Below are positions 1 through 10,836 of a DNA stretch of 64,000 nt, piece after piece. The stretch lies in NCBI GenBank assembly GCA_025765615.1, contig JAIVFJ010000040.1, positions 1-64,000 on the forward strand, read 5' to 3'. Position 1 is the stretch's first letter; the number at the start of each line of letters is the position of its first letter. The DNA comes from Zopfochytrium polystomum. Taxonomy: Eukaryota > Chytridiomycota > Chytridiomycetes > Chytridiales > Chytridiaceae. The position numbers were made by a program, and so were the translations under genes. The notes under the pieces are model-generated. The model did not search any database. It was given only the letters and a program-made list of their open reading frames with translations, and was not told the DNA's origin.

Positions 1-1347
1 AGTGTTCAGTGCAAAAACATGGTTTGAAGAGCATCTTTGTAAAATAGAAGAAATAAACACGCTTGTTACAAAGACAAAGCTATCACATTTATTTCAGGTA
101 TGACAACTGGTTTCCTAAAGCTGTCAATAACGCATCACTTTACATTGACTTTGAAGGTGAAGATCAAATAATATTTGAAGGACAGGGTTATGATGTATTT
201 GCAGACAAAGAAATAAGATCTGTGACTGAAAATGAGCTGAGTAAATTAGAACTAGAATGGGATACAGACAAAGTACGAATGGACTTTAAAAAAAGATAAG
301 AAACTGACAATGACTCTGAAACAGAAGTTGGTAATGAAAATGAGTTTGAATTTGATAATGGTGAACTAGTATGTAGATGGACTATCTCAGGATAGATGGA
401 ATAACAGAGATAGTTGGATTATCCTAACAAGATGTGCAGAAGTAGAACACATATTTAAGGAATATTCAAAGGAGAGAAAAAAATATAATGAAATATCACA
501 TGAAAGTGACTGGACATGTTTGAAAAAGGCAAATCAACGAATATTGCAAAAGTAGGAACATTATTGATGTGGCTAAAAGAAGATAACTTTGAATTAGTCA
601 GTAAAATACAAAATAAAACAGAAAACTGAAAGTTAAAAAGGGAGATGGACAAGCTAAGTTGGATAAGTTGAGTGAAATGTTCAAAGTAAACTTGCTTCAT
701 GGTGTCCCTGAGGAAAAAAAAAACAATACAACAGAAGCAAACAAGCAGATGACATTCAGCATGGGTTGTTGTTAACATTACATGATGATTAGATTCGAAA
801 ATGTAATTGATTTTAATAATGTTTTAGGAATATTTATGGAGTGAATCTTTTTCCTTTATTGTCTTCACTTGCACACAAATTTAATATGATTATGGTCACA
901 AACATATAGAAAATTTTTATTGATTTTTTGTTGATGTGAGTGATGTTATATTTTTTTGGCAATGAAAGTCTGTTTTTTGCCAATCAGCTTCATTTTGTGG
1001 CAATTTACGACACTTTTTCAACTGGCGTCGTCACTTTTTTGGTAATCAAAGTCACAGTAAAATGCAACATTGTAACCAGTCAAAAGGAAAAGAACTTTAA
1101 AGGCAGTATTTTTTTCTCATGTGTATCTGCAACAGTATTATAGTCACAAACATAAAAACAATTTAAAAACTTTTTTATGGTCACCAGAGGTGTCATTTTC
1201 AAGGCAACCAGCTTCACTTTCTTGACAATTGGGCGTCAATAATTTGAAATAAAGGAGTTACTAATGTGAACATGAAATTTAGGAGGGATTAAAAGTATAT
1301 TATTGAAGAAGTATGAAGAATTGCCTGACACGAACCTGGTATGCGTG
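1..1347. other. AT-rich region with only decayed ORFs
   Basis: This stretch is AT-rich and I recognise no intact gene in it. The longest plausible coding remnant is an acidic ORF on the plus strand at 63-299, followed after its stop by more Glu/Asp-rich codons to about 395; it could be the tail of a decayed mobile-element protein, but I cannot assign a family. The rest consists of short ORFs in low-complexity A/T sequence. Confidence 0.4.
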
Positions 1348-1690
1348 TCTGGAATGGGCGAGAATGGAAAAGAGTACATATAGGTGAAGTTGAAAAAAAA
1401 GCCAACTTTGAAATTAAGACGTACAATAATGTTCCTTGAATAAAATGGAAGAATCTTAAAAAGAACATGCAATTAACAAGAAAATATATTCAAACCCAGC
1501 ACTTTCTAATAAAGATGATAAATTTGTTTTTACTAAAAGAAATGAGTATTATTTGTTATGTGTATTTGGGTGCAATATGCAGCCAAAGGACTAACAATCT
1601 CTCACTGTCCAAAGCAATCATTCCTTTTATTTTCTCCAAATTCAACAACACTTCCTTTGACAATGCTGAAAAATACAGAAACACAGGACA
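1348..1690 (-). repeat. 3' flank shared with the intact TIR-NLR locus
   Basis: The segment downstream of the broken NLR copy resembles 24150-24386, which lies downstream of the intact copy. Shared landmarks include a GTGTCTGGAATGGGC block and a stretch around ATTATTTGTTRTGYRTATTT followed by GTGCAATRYGCAGC. The duplicated unit therefore extends beyond the coding region at the 3' side, as expected for a segmental duplication rather than a retrocopy; introns are also retained in both copies. Confidence 0.6.
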
Positions 1691-4600
1691 TCAAAGAGAA
1701 AGAGTCAATATCTGATCAAAATTGTATGAAAGAAAAGGACCTTGACCCAAAGTAAACATATTTTGCCTTGAGAGGAGCTGGAAATTACCACGAGATTCAG
1801 GTGGAAGCCAGAAACAGACTTTTGTGACATTGAAGATGAACCAAACACCATCACTTATCACAGATTCAAGAACCCCTTCCCCACTCTGCAGTTGCTGTCC
1901 TGACAAATTTCGTGCACTAAAATTGTGTGCCAGGGTTGGACCTGTGAGTGTGATATCGCTTCTTTCCACCAACAATGCTGTTCTAAGCTTGCCCATCAGG
2001 ACTGAATGCTGCAGATTTGACACCATTGGAGTGTCCCTCCAGCTGATGCAGCTCCTGACCAGTGGAAGCATTCCAAATCCTGACTGTACAGTCCAGACTT
2101 CCCGACACAACAAACTGCCCATCGGGACTGAATGCTGCAGACTTCACTGGCCAAGTGTGTCCCTCCAGCTTATGCAGCTCCTGACCAGTGGAAGCATTCC
2201 AAATCCTGACTGTCTTGTCATAACTTCCAGACATAACAAACTACCCATCAGGACTGAATGCTGCAGAGGGGTGACACCATCAGAGTGTCCCTCAAGAATA
2301 TTCAAACAGGAAGGCCAAGATTTTGGTTGCCCCTTGGCAACTATGGGGCATGACACACTTCCAGGCACATTCTGAACAAATGTTTTAAAAAATTCAGAGT
2401 CACTTGGGGAGAATGGAACAGCAGTGAAGTAGACTTGCAACGCAGATGCCCTGAGTGGAATGAGAAACTTTTGCAAAACCCTTTTCATGTCTTCCATCAG
2501 GGTGTACAGTTGTTTCTGTTCAGGAATAGTGGCAAGACTCTGGAGCTTTGTCATGGCAGGAATCACCAAATGGAGTGAGTCTAGCAAGCTGCATGCTTCC
2601 AAGAAGTGATGTCCATGTTGCACAATAAATGTTTCCAATTCAGCAAAAAGAGTCTGATCAATCTGAAGGAATTTCCTGAAGGAAGTCACGAACAAAGGAG
2701 CAGCACTCTTGACTGGATCTTTCCTCATTTGTGCACTTGGCTGGGCTGCATCTTTTGTTCTGCTATGCTTCTTGAATAAACTGAAAAATGATTTTTTTCC
2801 TTTGGCCTTTGTGTCTTGTTTGGGGGACAATCTCTCTGAGGGTTGCTTCTCTTGCACTTCAAAAATATCGCTGGTTGTTTCCACGGAGGAGTCAAAGCAA
2901 TGCTCCCAGAAGTGCTTCACTGCGTATCGGACATGCTCAGGGATTCCCTTCTTCACCTTCTCATCAAAATCAGGAATCTCAGAATGGAATTCTGAGAATG
3001 GCAGATCACACATATTAAATTTCAGATTCTTGTCCATTGCACTGATGCACAAGCCAGCAAATTCAGAGTGGCTGCTTTTCAGGTCAATCTGAAGAGACAA
3101 CTTGCATCTTTCAGGAGTAATCAGGTAGTCCTTAACAGATTTGTGGAAAATCCTAATCTTTTTGGTGGAACCATCAAGCACAAGGATAGGATCAAGCATC
3201 CGGATGCACCTCATCACATTTTCAGGTTTCTCCTTGTCCAGCAGAGAAACAATGGCTGCTGCAGTCAGAGGTTCATAGGCAAGAACAATGATGGACAACA
3301 CAGCACAAAGAAGATTTTCCAAAGTACTCTCTTTGATAGACCGAAGGATGCCATTGAATATTCTGTCATACATCAAGTCAATGCTTCCATCCATCTTGTC
3401 ACCCTCAGTAAGGTTTTGAATTTGCTCAAGAGTGATTTCTTCAGTCTCCAATTTAAGCAGTCACAAGCCAGACAAAAATTCCAGCAGACTTTGACACCAG
3501 AATCTCGGATCCCTCATCAACAACAGATTGCTCAGCATTTGAAGACCAGAGGAAATTTCTTGTGAACTCAATCTGGTCTTGAGTGTTCTCCTCAGCCGTT
3601 GGCTCGATCTCCTCAAAAGGAATCTTCTCAAAGGCTTTCACAATATCCTGGCAGCAGAGGGATCATCTGGAGAAAGAAACTTGAACACTCTCTTGAGCAA
3701 CCAATGCCTCGATCCAGAAAGCACATTCTTCAGGAGAGCCTCCCTCTCAAGATCCATGAATTCAGACAGGGGGGACAACCAGTTCTCCAATTCAGCCAAA
3801 CTAGATCTGGAAAGTGAAATATCTTGGCTTGGACTTGGAGTTTTCAATTCAGCCTTACAGCGACTGTACACTTCTCTGGCTTCAGTCACAATCCTGTGAA
3901 GGTTAAAAGAAGGGCATGTGTAAGTAATAAAAGAGGTAATTTGAAAAAAAAAAAAATTGGCACGCACTTCATTACATCATTCTCAGGATTTGCCTTTGGC
4001 CCATTCAGGTCTAAAATCATCTTGATTGTTTGAGACACAGATTGGAGGCCAGGACTTAAAGGGTGGGCATGGGGGTGGTCAGGAAATCTCTTTCAATCAA
4101 AGGTGCTGAAGTCCATCATGACCTTTGCCTTTTTGCCATTTGCCAAGGTCGCCTCATCTCGGCATGAAAGAAGAACAGGAAGGATGTTATGGCCTCTTTC
4201 TTTCTTCATCTGAAGTGCAAGCTCCCACTAGACGCATTTGTCAGAGGGGAATACTGATGGGGACAACAAACTCACTTCTAGCAAGCAGTTGTCAGGCTCT
4301 TTGTCAGCCTTTTGCATTCTGACCATGCTCACATCAGAACACAGGAGAATAATAACCGAGGAGTGAGACAGTCCAGACATGAAGTTGATTCCCCAATCCT
4401 GGGCATAGGCCAGGCACTCTGCATCCCAAAAAGCATGTCTTCCAGCCATCCTGGACTCCTCAGTGAGGACAGATCCAGTGTAAGCTTCCAACAGGGTGAT
4501 CTTCATTCTGTCAAACAGGTTCCTTGCAAACACTGTCTCAGAAGCTTGCCGGTAGTTGACAAGGATTTGAGAGCAAGCCACAGGGAGAAGCACAATGAGG

Positions 4601-5261
4601 AACAAACCTGATGAAAAAGGGGTGTTTTTGAACATTGCTTTTGCATTCCCAGTCATCTGGAATCAGCTCAATCCATTTATCTGGGAGAGTCGAGAAAACA
4701 AGCCGAAGAGTTGGCCATGAGCCATTGAGGCAACGAATTGAATCAGGTTCCTCACTTTTCTTCAGTGGAAGACTCTTGTCGTAGCTGCCACTGACAGTGG
4801 CTGCCACAGCTGAGTTGCCATCAGAAGCTATGGTGGGAGCAGGAAGAGCAGCAGGAGCAGCAGGAGGAGCAGGACCAGCCTCAACACTATTGTTGCTTGT
4901 GCCAGTAGCAGCAGGGGCGACATTTCCAGTGGCACTGGAGCTCACGGTGAGCACCTTGAATTACATGAGGTTCAATTCACACTGGGACAACGAGAGAATC
5001 AAGGACAAAAAAAAGGAAGAACCTTACTTTCCACTTGTAATTCTGAGAAAGCAGACTGGGCAGATCATCACTGGTGTCAAGGACCATTGCATCACTGGTG
5101 GCAGAGTCCACATACACCAACTCAATGGCAGGAGAGATCTGGAACCTTGCAGCCACAAGCTGAAGCAAGCCATCAAAACTTGTGTTGGTTGGAACGTGGA
5201 TCTTCCATCCAAGGTCCTTGTAAACAAATGCCACAATCCACGCAGTTGTTTGGCTGGTCAT
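1691..5261 (-). pseudogene. Decayed paralogue of the PB1-TIR-NACHT-WD40 receptor
   Basis: Read from 5261 downwards, this copy keeps the same exon order as the intact gene at 24387-29664: a PB1-like first exon (5261-5028, also exactly 234 nt), a linker exon (4954-4608), a TIR exon, a second TIR exon and a large NACHT/WD40 exon. It carries many lesions. The acceptor before the TIR exon has lost its AG near 4580. An in-frame TGA lies at 4093-4095. About 460 bp is deleted at about 3650, removing Walker A and Walker B of the NACHT domain. A TAA with a 14-nt deletion lies at about 3450, and a 1-nt insertion shifts the first WD repeat near 2265. Only about two and a half WD40 repeats remain before the conserved C-terminal tail (2122-1691), against thirteen in the intact copy. 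Expression of fragments such as PB1-TIR cannot be excluded. Confidence 0.85.
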
Positions 5262-6536
5262 TCTCCTACGAAAGCACAATCGGTGATGGGCTCTGCAAAG
5301 AAGATTCGAATGTTAGATTTGGTGAAATAAAAATGTTTGAGAAAGAGCTTTTGAAGGAAGACTGTCGTAGAGGCAGAGGTATTCCAGAAGCACTCAGTGT
5401 TAGTTTAGAAGGAGCTGGCTGGTCAGTTTCCAGAACCTGATTAGTGCAAGAAAACAAGGGAAAAAAAAGAGCAAATAGGGATGCAGCTGTGGGGAGTGAG
5501 CCTGAGATATTCGTTTGATGGGACTGTTGGGTGTTCAAGAGTTTATAGGAGAGCAAATGAAACAATTAAAGATGAGTGCTGATTATCACATTGGCCCCCC
5601 GCCCCAAGATTGCTTACCGCTTTTGATCCTCGTCAACAAGAAACGAAATCTTGATTCTTGGAAAGAGAGGGGACGCTGTTTGTTGAAAGGGGTGCGGTAC
5701 AGTCAGCTGGTTAGTGGCGTTGACTTCAAACAAGGGACGGAGGTTTGCTTGCTCACTGTGTTGTTGTTGTATCGAAGTCGTTGCCCTCATGGTTGAATCC
5801 ATCTGAGCATCGATGCGTCTGGAGTGGTCCGGTGCTCTTGCAGGGAGAGAGGGTCGGAGGGCGGCTGTGTGGGTGGATGGATGGATCGACGGCAAGTCGT
5901 TTGTCTCTCAGCGGTTGGTTGGGCACAAAATTTCGTACTGCGGCGACAGGAATTGTCCGACCTGATCCAGACGTCGCCTGATCCATCTGAGCGATGTGTC
6001 CACAGTGCCGGCGAGCCTCTAAAAGGAGGGAGGGATGCGGGGCGGGGCGGAGGGCGATCGCTGGATGGATGGATGGATGGATCTGGGCGAGGGAGGGGCG
6101 GGGCTGCGATCGGATCAATCTCGACTCTCACTGACCTTGTCGACGAAAATCTTGTTTTTGTCGTATTCTCTAGTATTTTTTTTCCCAACCAGACACAAAC
6201 ACACACCTGGGCGGAGGAAGGGCTTCGCATTTCGCATGCTCTCGTTGTCTGGCTTTCACTCAGCGTCACTGTGGGCTACTGCGCGCGATCAGCATCCTAC
6301 CCAGGCACAGGCACGCCTGTGCCGCTTGCCGCTTGGCAGTCGAAGAGGGGAATCAGTGAAGGGCGTCTTCGGTGTCGGCGGTGTCGGCGGGGTCGGCGTC
6401 GAGCATCGCTGGACAGCCCACGACCCCGGAGCCGTTGTTGTTGCTGATATGGGTGCGCCGCTTTTCACTTGCCACACCCGCCTGCCCGCCTGTGTGGCGG
6501 CCCGTGAAGAGCAGATGCTTTATTTGCACACACACC

Positions 6537-6574
<38 letters not shown>

Positions 6575-7500
6575 CACGCGCCCCACATTTTCGCGCTCGC
6601 TCGAAAGAGAGAGAGGAGAGAGAAAGCCCCCGTCTTCGCCCCGCCTCGACTGGACAGACGGACCCAGGGCGACGGACAGAAGTGGGCGGATTTCATTCAG
6701 GTATAATTTCCCCTATTCCTGTCGTATTTAATTGCTTCGCGCATTGTGTTGCGCTGAGGAAAGTTCCACCCGGCTAACCTCCCCCCCCCCCCCCACACCC
6801 GAACCCCACGAGCGCGCTCGCTCGCGCGCAGAAAACCCATCACACGGCAGAAACGTTGCGATTGATGCTCCAATTTCGAGTTACTTTTACTTCGAAGTAT
6901 CACCGGTACGTGCCGCCCTTTTTTTTCTTTTCTTTTTTTGCAATGGGTGAGGGGGCTTTTGCTAAAGTCGAGTTGCGATGGGGTGGAACAAGAAGAAAGT
7001 AAGGAAAGGAAGGAAGAAACAGAAAAACGTCGCGAAGCGCGCGTTGGATATTGTGGGGTGTTCTTACGAAAGTATCGGGGCCGCCCACTTCCACCCCCCG
7101 CTCGCAGGGTTGGTCCCCACCCCTAAAAACACGTTACGCCATCGAACGCGGGAGGGGTGGGGGGCAAGCGACTCAAAAACAAACACGATACTCTCCGGCC
7201 TCGGGGGCGTTAAGTGGAGGTTGGAGGGCGAGTGGGTCGGTCTGTGTTTGTTCTTTTTTTATTCAAACTCTATCTACGGCAAACGGGGGGAAGAAAAGAA
7301 AAAAGGGAAAAAAAGGGGGGATGACGGCCGAACGGAGGGAGCGAGGGGGGGAGGGAGAGGAGAGGCGGCGAAGGTACTAGAGGCATGCGTACATCATCCA
7401 TCCCACCGGGGGGCACACGCAAGGAACGGGGGGAGGGAAAGAAGAAGTCGGTAACGACAAAGGGCGATGAAAGGGGAACGAGAGAAGGGGGGAAAGGCCA
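5262..7500. other. Intergenic, low-complexity region
   Basis: Overlapping ORFs occur on both strands here, but they are low-complexity and none has a recognisable domain. The stretch holds a (GGAT)n run near 6060, a (CA)n tract, a C-run near 6781, and GA/AG-rich purine sequence from about 6990 to 7500. The part just above 5262 is the probable promoter and 5'UTR of the broken NLR copy: a minus-strand TATAAA at 5543-5548 and a TTGCAG intron-acceptor-like site about 40 bp above the ATG. Confidence 0.5.
6538..6571. repeat. (CA)n microsatellite
   Basis: About 17 CA units, nearly uninterrupted. It creates artificial Thr-His or Cys-Val ORFs on both strands. Confidence 0.95.
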
Positions 7501-7520
7501 TACACCGCAAATCAATCCGA
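7501..7520 (+). repeat. Left terminal inverted repeat
   Basis: TACACCGCAAATCAATCCGA, the exact reverse complement of 13958-13977. Confidence 0.9.
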
Positions 7521-7755
7521 GAAAAAATCCATTCAACTTTTATAAGCAAATCTGCAAAAATCCGACCACCACCCCAACCAGATAATCCACTCCGATTTGC
7601 TCGGATTATATATCACACTTGGCCCAAAACATCAAGGATAACCCCAGATTTTTCTTCATAAAGCGGAGATATCTGGTCCTTTCTTTTTGAATCCGATCCC
7701 ATCGGATTGTCGTGACCTTCTTCACCAAGCAATCGTTTATTGATTCCTCAAGATC

Positions 7756-10700
7756 TCACTTCCCTCTTCCTTGTCCTCGCCCACGACCACTTGCCCGTTT
7801 GCTTCCACGATTCTTCCCTCCACGTCGTCCAATTTGTACTTGAGAAGCGGCTTCAACAGCAGCTTCTTGATTATTGATACAGGCGATGTCAGCTCTTTCA
7901 AGCACTTGAATGAATAGTGTTCCAACAGCGGCTTTGGCCGAGCCTTCCCCATGAAGATTCGACGATGTTTCCAGTTGGTCTCCAAGATTCTGGCTTAAGG
8001 CAGTTGGGAGTGCTGCAATTGAGACGTCGGTGTTCTGTGTCACGGGGCCGGAGCCCTGCCCATTTTGATGGCGTTTGGCAGCGCTCCTTTCCGCAGCTGG
8101 GGCTGGCCGTTTGTTAACGACTTTTTGCTCGTCAGCTACAATTGCTAGGATGAAGCGGTTAATAACGATTTGTCACCTGTTTGATCTGGAATGGGTATCT
8201 CTCGCACTGTTGGCGGCGTTAAAGAAGCACTTCGGTCCGCTGCGGCTGACCCCACATTGATCTCATTGATCTCAACATCGGAGAAAGGAATGGCGTGAGG
8301 TGGCACGTCCATAACTGAATTGGAATGAGAAGGTTGATAATTTCAAAGATTGTTACTGAACTGTTGCTTGAGTTGTCCATCACTCCAAGTCGTCGGAGCA
8401 TCGAAGAAAATACCGGACTGGCTGTTGGCTTGACCAGATTGATGACTGCTGCGCAGTCTGTCCACAAAGCCTGACCAAGGACGTGCTTGCAAATGAGTTG
8501 CAGTAAATTTTTCACTTGAACTTGTTCTGCTCGAGCAAAATTCTGCAAAAGTTGAAAACCGTGAAACTATATAGAACGGCTGGAGTAAAAGATTTCTCAC
8601 ATGCCGAGTCAGATGAGCTCGAATACACACATGCGCTACTTCTTGAATTGGCGTACTAGACTTTCCAGATGCTTTCGACGTGAATTCGAGAATTTCGTGG
8701 AGAAAAATTGTGACCTGTTCTGTGTTAGTGTGTACTTTGATTGTACACCAACGAAGAAAACAAAACAGAGCTGAACATTCAAGGAGCAGCCGCAACGCCA
8801 TTGCTGCAAGTGCAACAACTGGTAACTCACTGGTAATTGCCGAATCTCAGACGAGTAGCACAGAATCCTTGTTTGATCCGGCCCAAGGAGAACGCGGAGT
8901 AAGCACGCCATAATACTCATCATCGCCTCGTTACTTGGTTGCTTGTTCTCCATAATCTGGAGAACGACCTGCGCAGGTAGTCTTGCCTTCAATCCCTTTG
9001 TAAAAACACACGAACCTGCAAAGCCTCGAAATTCATTCTGCTAGATGGAAATGCGTTTGCAGGTGCAAGGCACTGTTGCAGAAACGAAGTGGAGAGTTTA
9101 CCACTAAGTGCACAACAACCAAGCAGTGCGCAAATGGAGGAAAATAACTTCGAAGAAAAATCTTTGAAGCTGCAGTCCAGGCTGTTGACAATACCGAATT
9201 CAATCCAACAAAACTTGAGATACTGTCGGTGGCAAAGAGCTATTTCCGGAATCTGCAAACGTGTAATAAGCTGTGGTGGTGAAATCAATCCTCCAGACGC
9301 TGGTATATACTGTACCTCGAAAGATTGACACATGGACGCAAGGCAGACGATATCATCATCCACGAACTGGTCTCCTTTCGTCGTTTCGAGAACTCGAAGG
9401 TGTTCCAAAGCTGTTGCTTTGTCGTAGTGACTAAAGTCAGCAACTGATCCTGGGGATGGGTAGTTCGTTCTCGTTGACCATTGCTTTCCTTCAACTGATG
9501 AGCTGTGACTTGGATGAAAGTTCACTTGACTACCTTGTTTCTTTTGGTCAGAGTCAACTGTTGCCGTTGGCACAGGGATTTCAATGTTGTCAAGTGCGCG
9601 TGATTGGAGTACTGAATATAAATACGTCAACAACTCCTCCAGAAAGTATAGCGGAGTCTAGAACCAACGCAAGAGAAATGGATGGTCATACCTTGTCTCT
9701 CCTTCCCCTTCGTATTCTTAAACTTCACTAAAGCTTTGACCATTAGCGATTCAACTCGGTAGACATCGTCTTGGGAAAGCGGATCATCAATTATGCGATT
9801 CCCATCAAATGTGCGATCTTCGAGAATCTGCTTGCCAATGGCACCATTGACAACTGCTGATTGTGAAAGTGGCTTGCCAGAGCGACTGACACCAAGCCTA
9901 TTCTCCTGCTCTCGAGCGATCTGTTCAGCAATTGGAGCCAGAATAATTGTAAAGTATCGTTCAACGCCCTCTGCAACTGTGTACTTCGGCTTGCGGGAGT
10001 CGATAGTCAATGTTGCCGAAAGAATCTCTATGAGCTTTGGGCGTTGAGGGCCGTTTGAATATGAAAGAAGCTGAGAAGTGTAGATTACCCTTGCAGCAGT
10101 CGTCACAGTCTCCCCACTGTATTGCACCTGCTAAAGATCGTTTTCTTCAGACCATGTTTGATGATGTCGAAAGCTTGCCTGGCCCTCAGTGTCAGGAATA
10201 AAGTTTTGCCTCTGTTCCGATTGGCTCAACGTGGGATTATTAGGCTACAAACGAAAGTTAATAGAGGGATAACGTCTGGGCAAGGATGCACACGTTAGGA
10301 TGGGTTGGTCCTCCAACTGCCGTGCGATTCAAAAACTGGTTGATCCGTCCGTTATTCAACCTCGACAGAAATGGTTGATCCATCTCACCAAATCAGCTGG
10401 CCGCGCATCTCGAGTGCCCAAGGCGCTTGACAGGTGATCAAGCGCGTGTGGAAATGGTCGTGTTGACGGGAATTGAACAGAGCTCACTAAGCCAAAAACG
10501 CTCCAGAGAACTCGTTCAAGCTCATGATTGCGCTGTTGCAATCTGAATATGATCTCGTCTTTAGAATCATCCATGATGTGTGGCTGGGAGTAGACAAGTT
10601 GATTCTGCAGGCGACCAGACAACAATCGGTATTTGAGCGTAGATCCTGACTTTCTAGAAGGCTTGCAATTGAGCGGCCTTAAATTTGTAAGTGGATGCCT

Positions 10701-10760
10701 TGGACATGATGTGGTGCTCCAATGTGGGCTGCCCGGCTGGTAACGAACGCCTCCAGCCAC
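7756..10760 (-). CDS. Second, accessory gene of the DNA transposon (unrecognised)
   Basis: This multi-exon gene follows the transposase on the same strand, inside the inverted repeats. I do not recognise the protein. Open segments run from 10760 to 10356 (includes a polar helical stretch RLQQRNHELERVLW), 10127 to about 9650 (ends in a KFKNTKGKERQ segment followed by a GTATGA donor), 9633 to 8989, 8992 to 8640, and 8043 to 7756. The final exon ends in a strongly basic tail of RRGG/RGRGQGRGK type, which suggests nucleic-acid binding. CACTA-type elements often carry a second DNA-binding gene (TnpA-like), and by position this could play that role. The exact start and splice sites are not resolved, and the overall span is approximate. 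Confidence 0.5.
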
Positions 10761-10836
10761 CGCTCACCGCCAGGATTCTTTCAAGTGAAAATTGACAAGA
10801 ACGCTTCGGTGGCTCGTCGCATGTATTGGGGGAAGA

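Noticed and set aside
5745..6706. Several overlapping 100-220 codon ORFs near 6 kb
   Set aside because: They arise from GGAT, CA and GC-rich simple sequence on both strands, with no domain evidence.
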